A stretch of DNA of 6,529 nt from Burkholderiaceae bacterium. Its GTDB lineage: Bacteria; Pseudomonadota; Gammaproteobacteria; Burkholderiales; Burkholderiaceae. Below the pieces are notes generated by a model. The model was not told where the DNA came from and ran no database searches. It saw only the letters and a list, made by a program, of their open reading frames with translations. Shown piece after piece: positions 5,858 through 6,529 of the stretch; position 1 is the stretch's first letter; every line of letters begins with the position of its first letter. The stretch is taken from contig JAKONL010000095.1 in the NCBI GenBank assembly GCA_022701965.1, positions 1 to 6,529 of the forward strand, in the 5' to 3' direction. Position numbers and translations under genes: made by a program.

Positions 5858-6529
5858 TCAGCGTTGCATGTTTTCCGGCGACGCCAGCAGGAAGGTGTTC
5901 CATTCCTGCGGCGTCCTGGCCTGTGCCAGCGCATCGCGCGTGGCGACACCGAAACCCGGCAGCCGCGAACGCACGACGCCCGAGTCGGCCAGAACCGGAA
6001 CGGCCGGCTTCTCCGGCGGCGCCTTGTCGTCGGTGCGGAACAGCACCGCGCCGCTGCCGCCGATGGCCCGCGCGATCTCGAAGCGCGTGGCCATCTGCCC
6101 GGCGCTGGCCCAGGCGTCCCGCGTGAGCGGATAGCCGTCGGGCGTCTCGTGGCCGTAGAGCGGCTCGCCCATGCGCGCGATCCAGCCGACCAGCGGCTCG
6201 ACGCCGGTGGCGACGCGGTCCCCGTACGCCAGCCTCACGCTGCCGATCGCGTAGTGCACCGGATCGCGGAACTTGCCGCCGAGCGAGGCCGCGAACTCGC
6301 GCGACTCGAACATCGTCGTGAGCACCGCGGCGATGTCGCCATCGCTGCGCCGGAACGTCGCGGCCATGCGGTCGACCAGCGCCGGCGGCGGCACGTCGGC
6401 GACGAAGTACGTCGCCAGCCGGCCCGAGACGAAGCGCGCGGTGGCCGGCGCACGCGCGAGGCGGTCGAGCGCCTCGTCGGCTTCCGGCAGGCCACGCCGG
6501 GTCATCGGCTGGCCGAGCAGGGTCTTGGG
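5858..6529 (-). CDS. DUF1800 family protein, C-terminal part (5' end outside the window)
   Basis: The last 223 codons of a DUF1800 protein; the frame stays open to the window edge, so the ATG at 6505 is internal (PKTLLGQP precedes it in frame, as in homologues). Family features are the LDRLARAPATARFVSGRLAT stretch (21-40 of the fragment), FVADVPPPALVDRMAATF (42-59), the DGDIAAVL and MFESREF segment (63-79), KFRDPVHYAIGSVR (86-99) and GEPLYGHETPDGYP (121-134), then DAWASAGQMATRFEIA. Full-length members are typically 450-600 residues, often with a signal peptide, so about half or more is missing here. The biochemical role is unknown. DUF1800 genes are very commonly followed directly by DUF1501 genes, as here with 19 bp between TGA (5858-5860) and the next ATG, suggesting that the two products act together outside the cytoplasm (inference). 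Confidence 0.92.
   Translation of the reverse strand, partial: PKTLLGQPMTRRGLPEADEALDRLARAPATARFVSGRLATYFVADVPPPALVDRMAATFRRSDGDIAAVLTTMFESREFAASLGGKFRDPVHYAIGSVRLAYGDRVATGVEPLVGWIARMGEPLYGHETPDGYPLTRDAWASAGQMATRFEIARAIGGSGAVLFRTDDKAPPEKPAVPVLADSGVVRSRLPGFGVATRDALAQARTPQEWNTFLLASPENMQR

Noticed and set aside
5839..5949. Longer DUF1501 start at 5949
   Set aside because: It would overlap the DUF1800 gene by about 90 bp, hide the twin-arginine leader and ignore the strong GAGGA site at 5845-5849.
4591..6126. 511-codon + strand open frame opposite DUF1501/DUF1800
   Set aside because: Low-complexity Arg/Ala/His-rich translation without recognisable motifs, spanning two real genes and their gap on the other strand.

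Overview
The window is about 6.5 kb of very GC-rich DNA whose genes use almost only G or C at third codon positions. Gene content, codon use and the style of the intergenic palindromes suggest a high-GC proteobacterium, most likely a betaproteobacterium of the Burkholderiales (Comamonadaceae-like). That placement is an inference. No rRNA, tRNA, CRISPR array, transposase, integrase or phage gene is visible; this looks like ordinary chromosome.

Layout. At the left edge (1-301, + strand) is the C-terminal end of the glycine-cleavage P-protein, gcvP. Everything else is on the - strand, so from right to left the transcription order is: the C-terminal part of a DUF1800 protein (5858-6529, cut by the window edge); a Tat-signal DUF1501 protein (4615-5838); a duplicated (two-domain) ABC permease of the nitrate/sulfonate/bicarbonate-type anion transporter group (2769-4496); its ATPase with a C-terminal AAA-associated domain (1348-2643); and a membrane-anchored DUF3014 protein (291-1247). 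gcvP and the DUF3014 gene converge and overlap by 11 bp at their 3' ends.

How the genes work together. The DUF1800 and DUF1501 genes are 19 bp apart and form the widespread but functionally undefined DUF1800/DUF1501 pair, probably exported through Tat. Next comes an inner-membrane importer made of one double permease and one ATPase. No substrate-binding protein is present in the window, so the substrate cannot be read from the sequence. Between permease and ATPase lies a 125 bp spacer packed with hairpins and short direct repeats that looks like a dispersed intergenic repeat. Between ATPase and DUF3014 is a 100 bp spacer with two tandem perfect or near-perfect stem-loops. Whether the DUF pair, the transporter and DUF3014 are one operon or several is undecided, as no convincing promoter or U-tract terminator is visible.

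There is no obvious new defence or mobile system. The points most worth following are the transporter without a binding protein, the ATPase's C-terminal domain, the repeat-like spacer inside the transporter operon, the tandem hairpins before DUF3014, and the DUF1800/DUF1501 pair beside the transporter.
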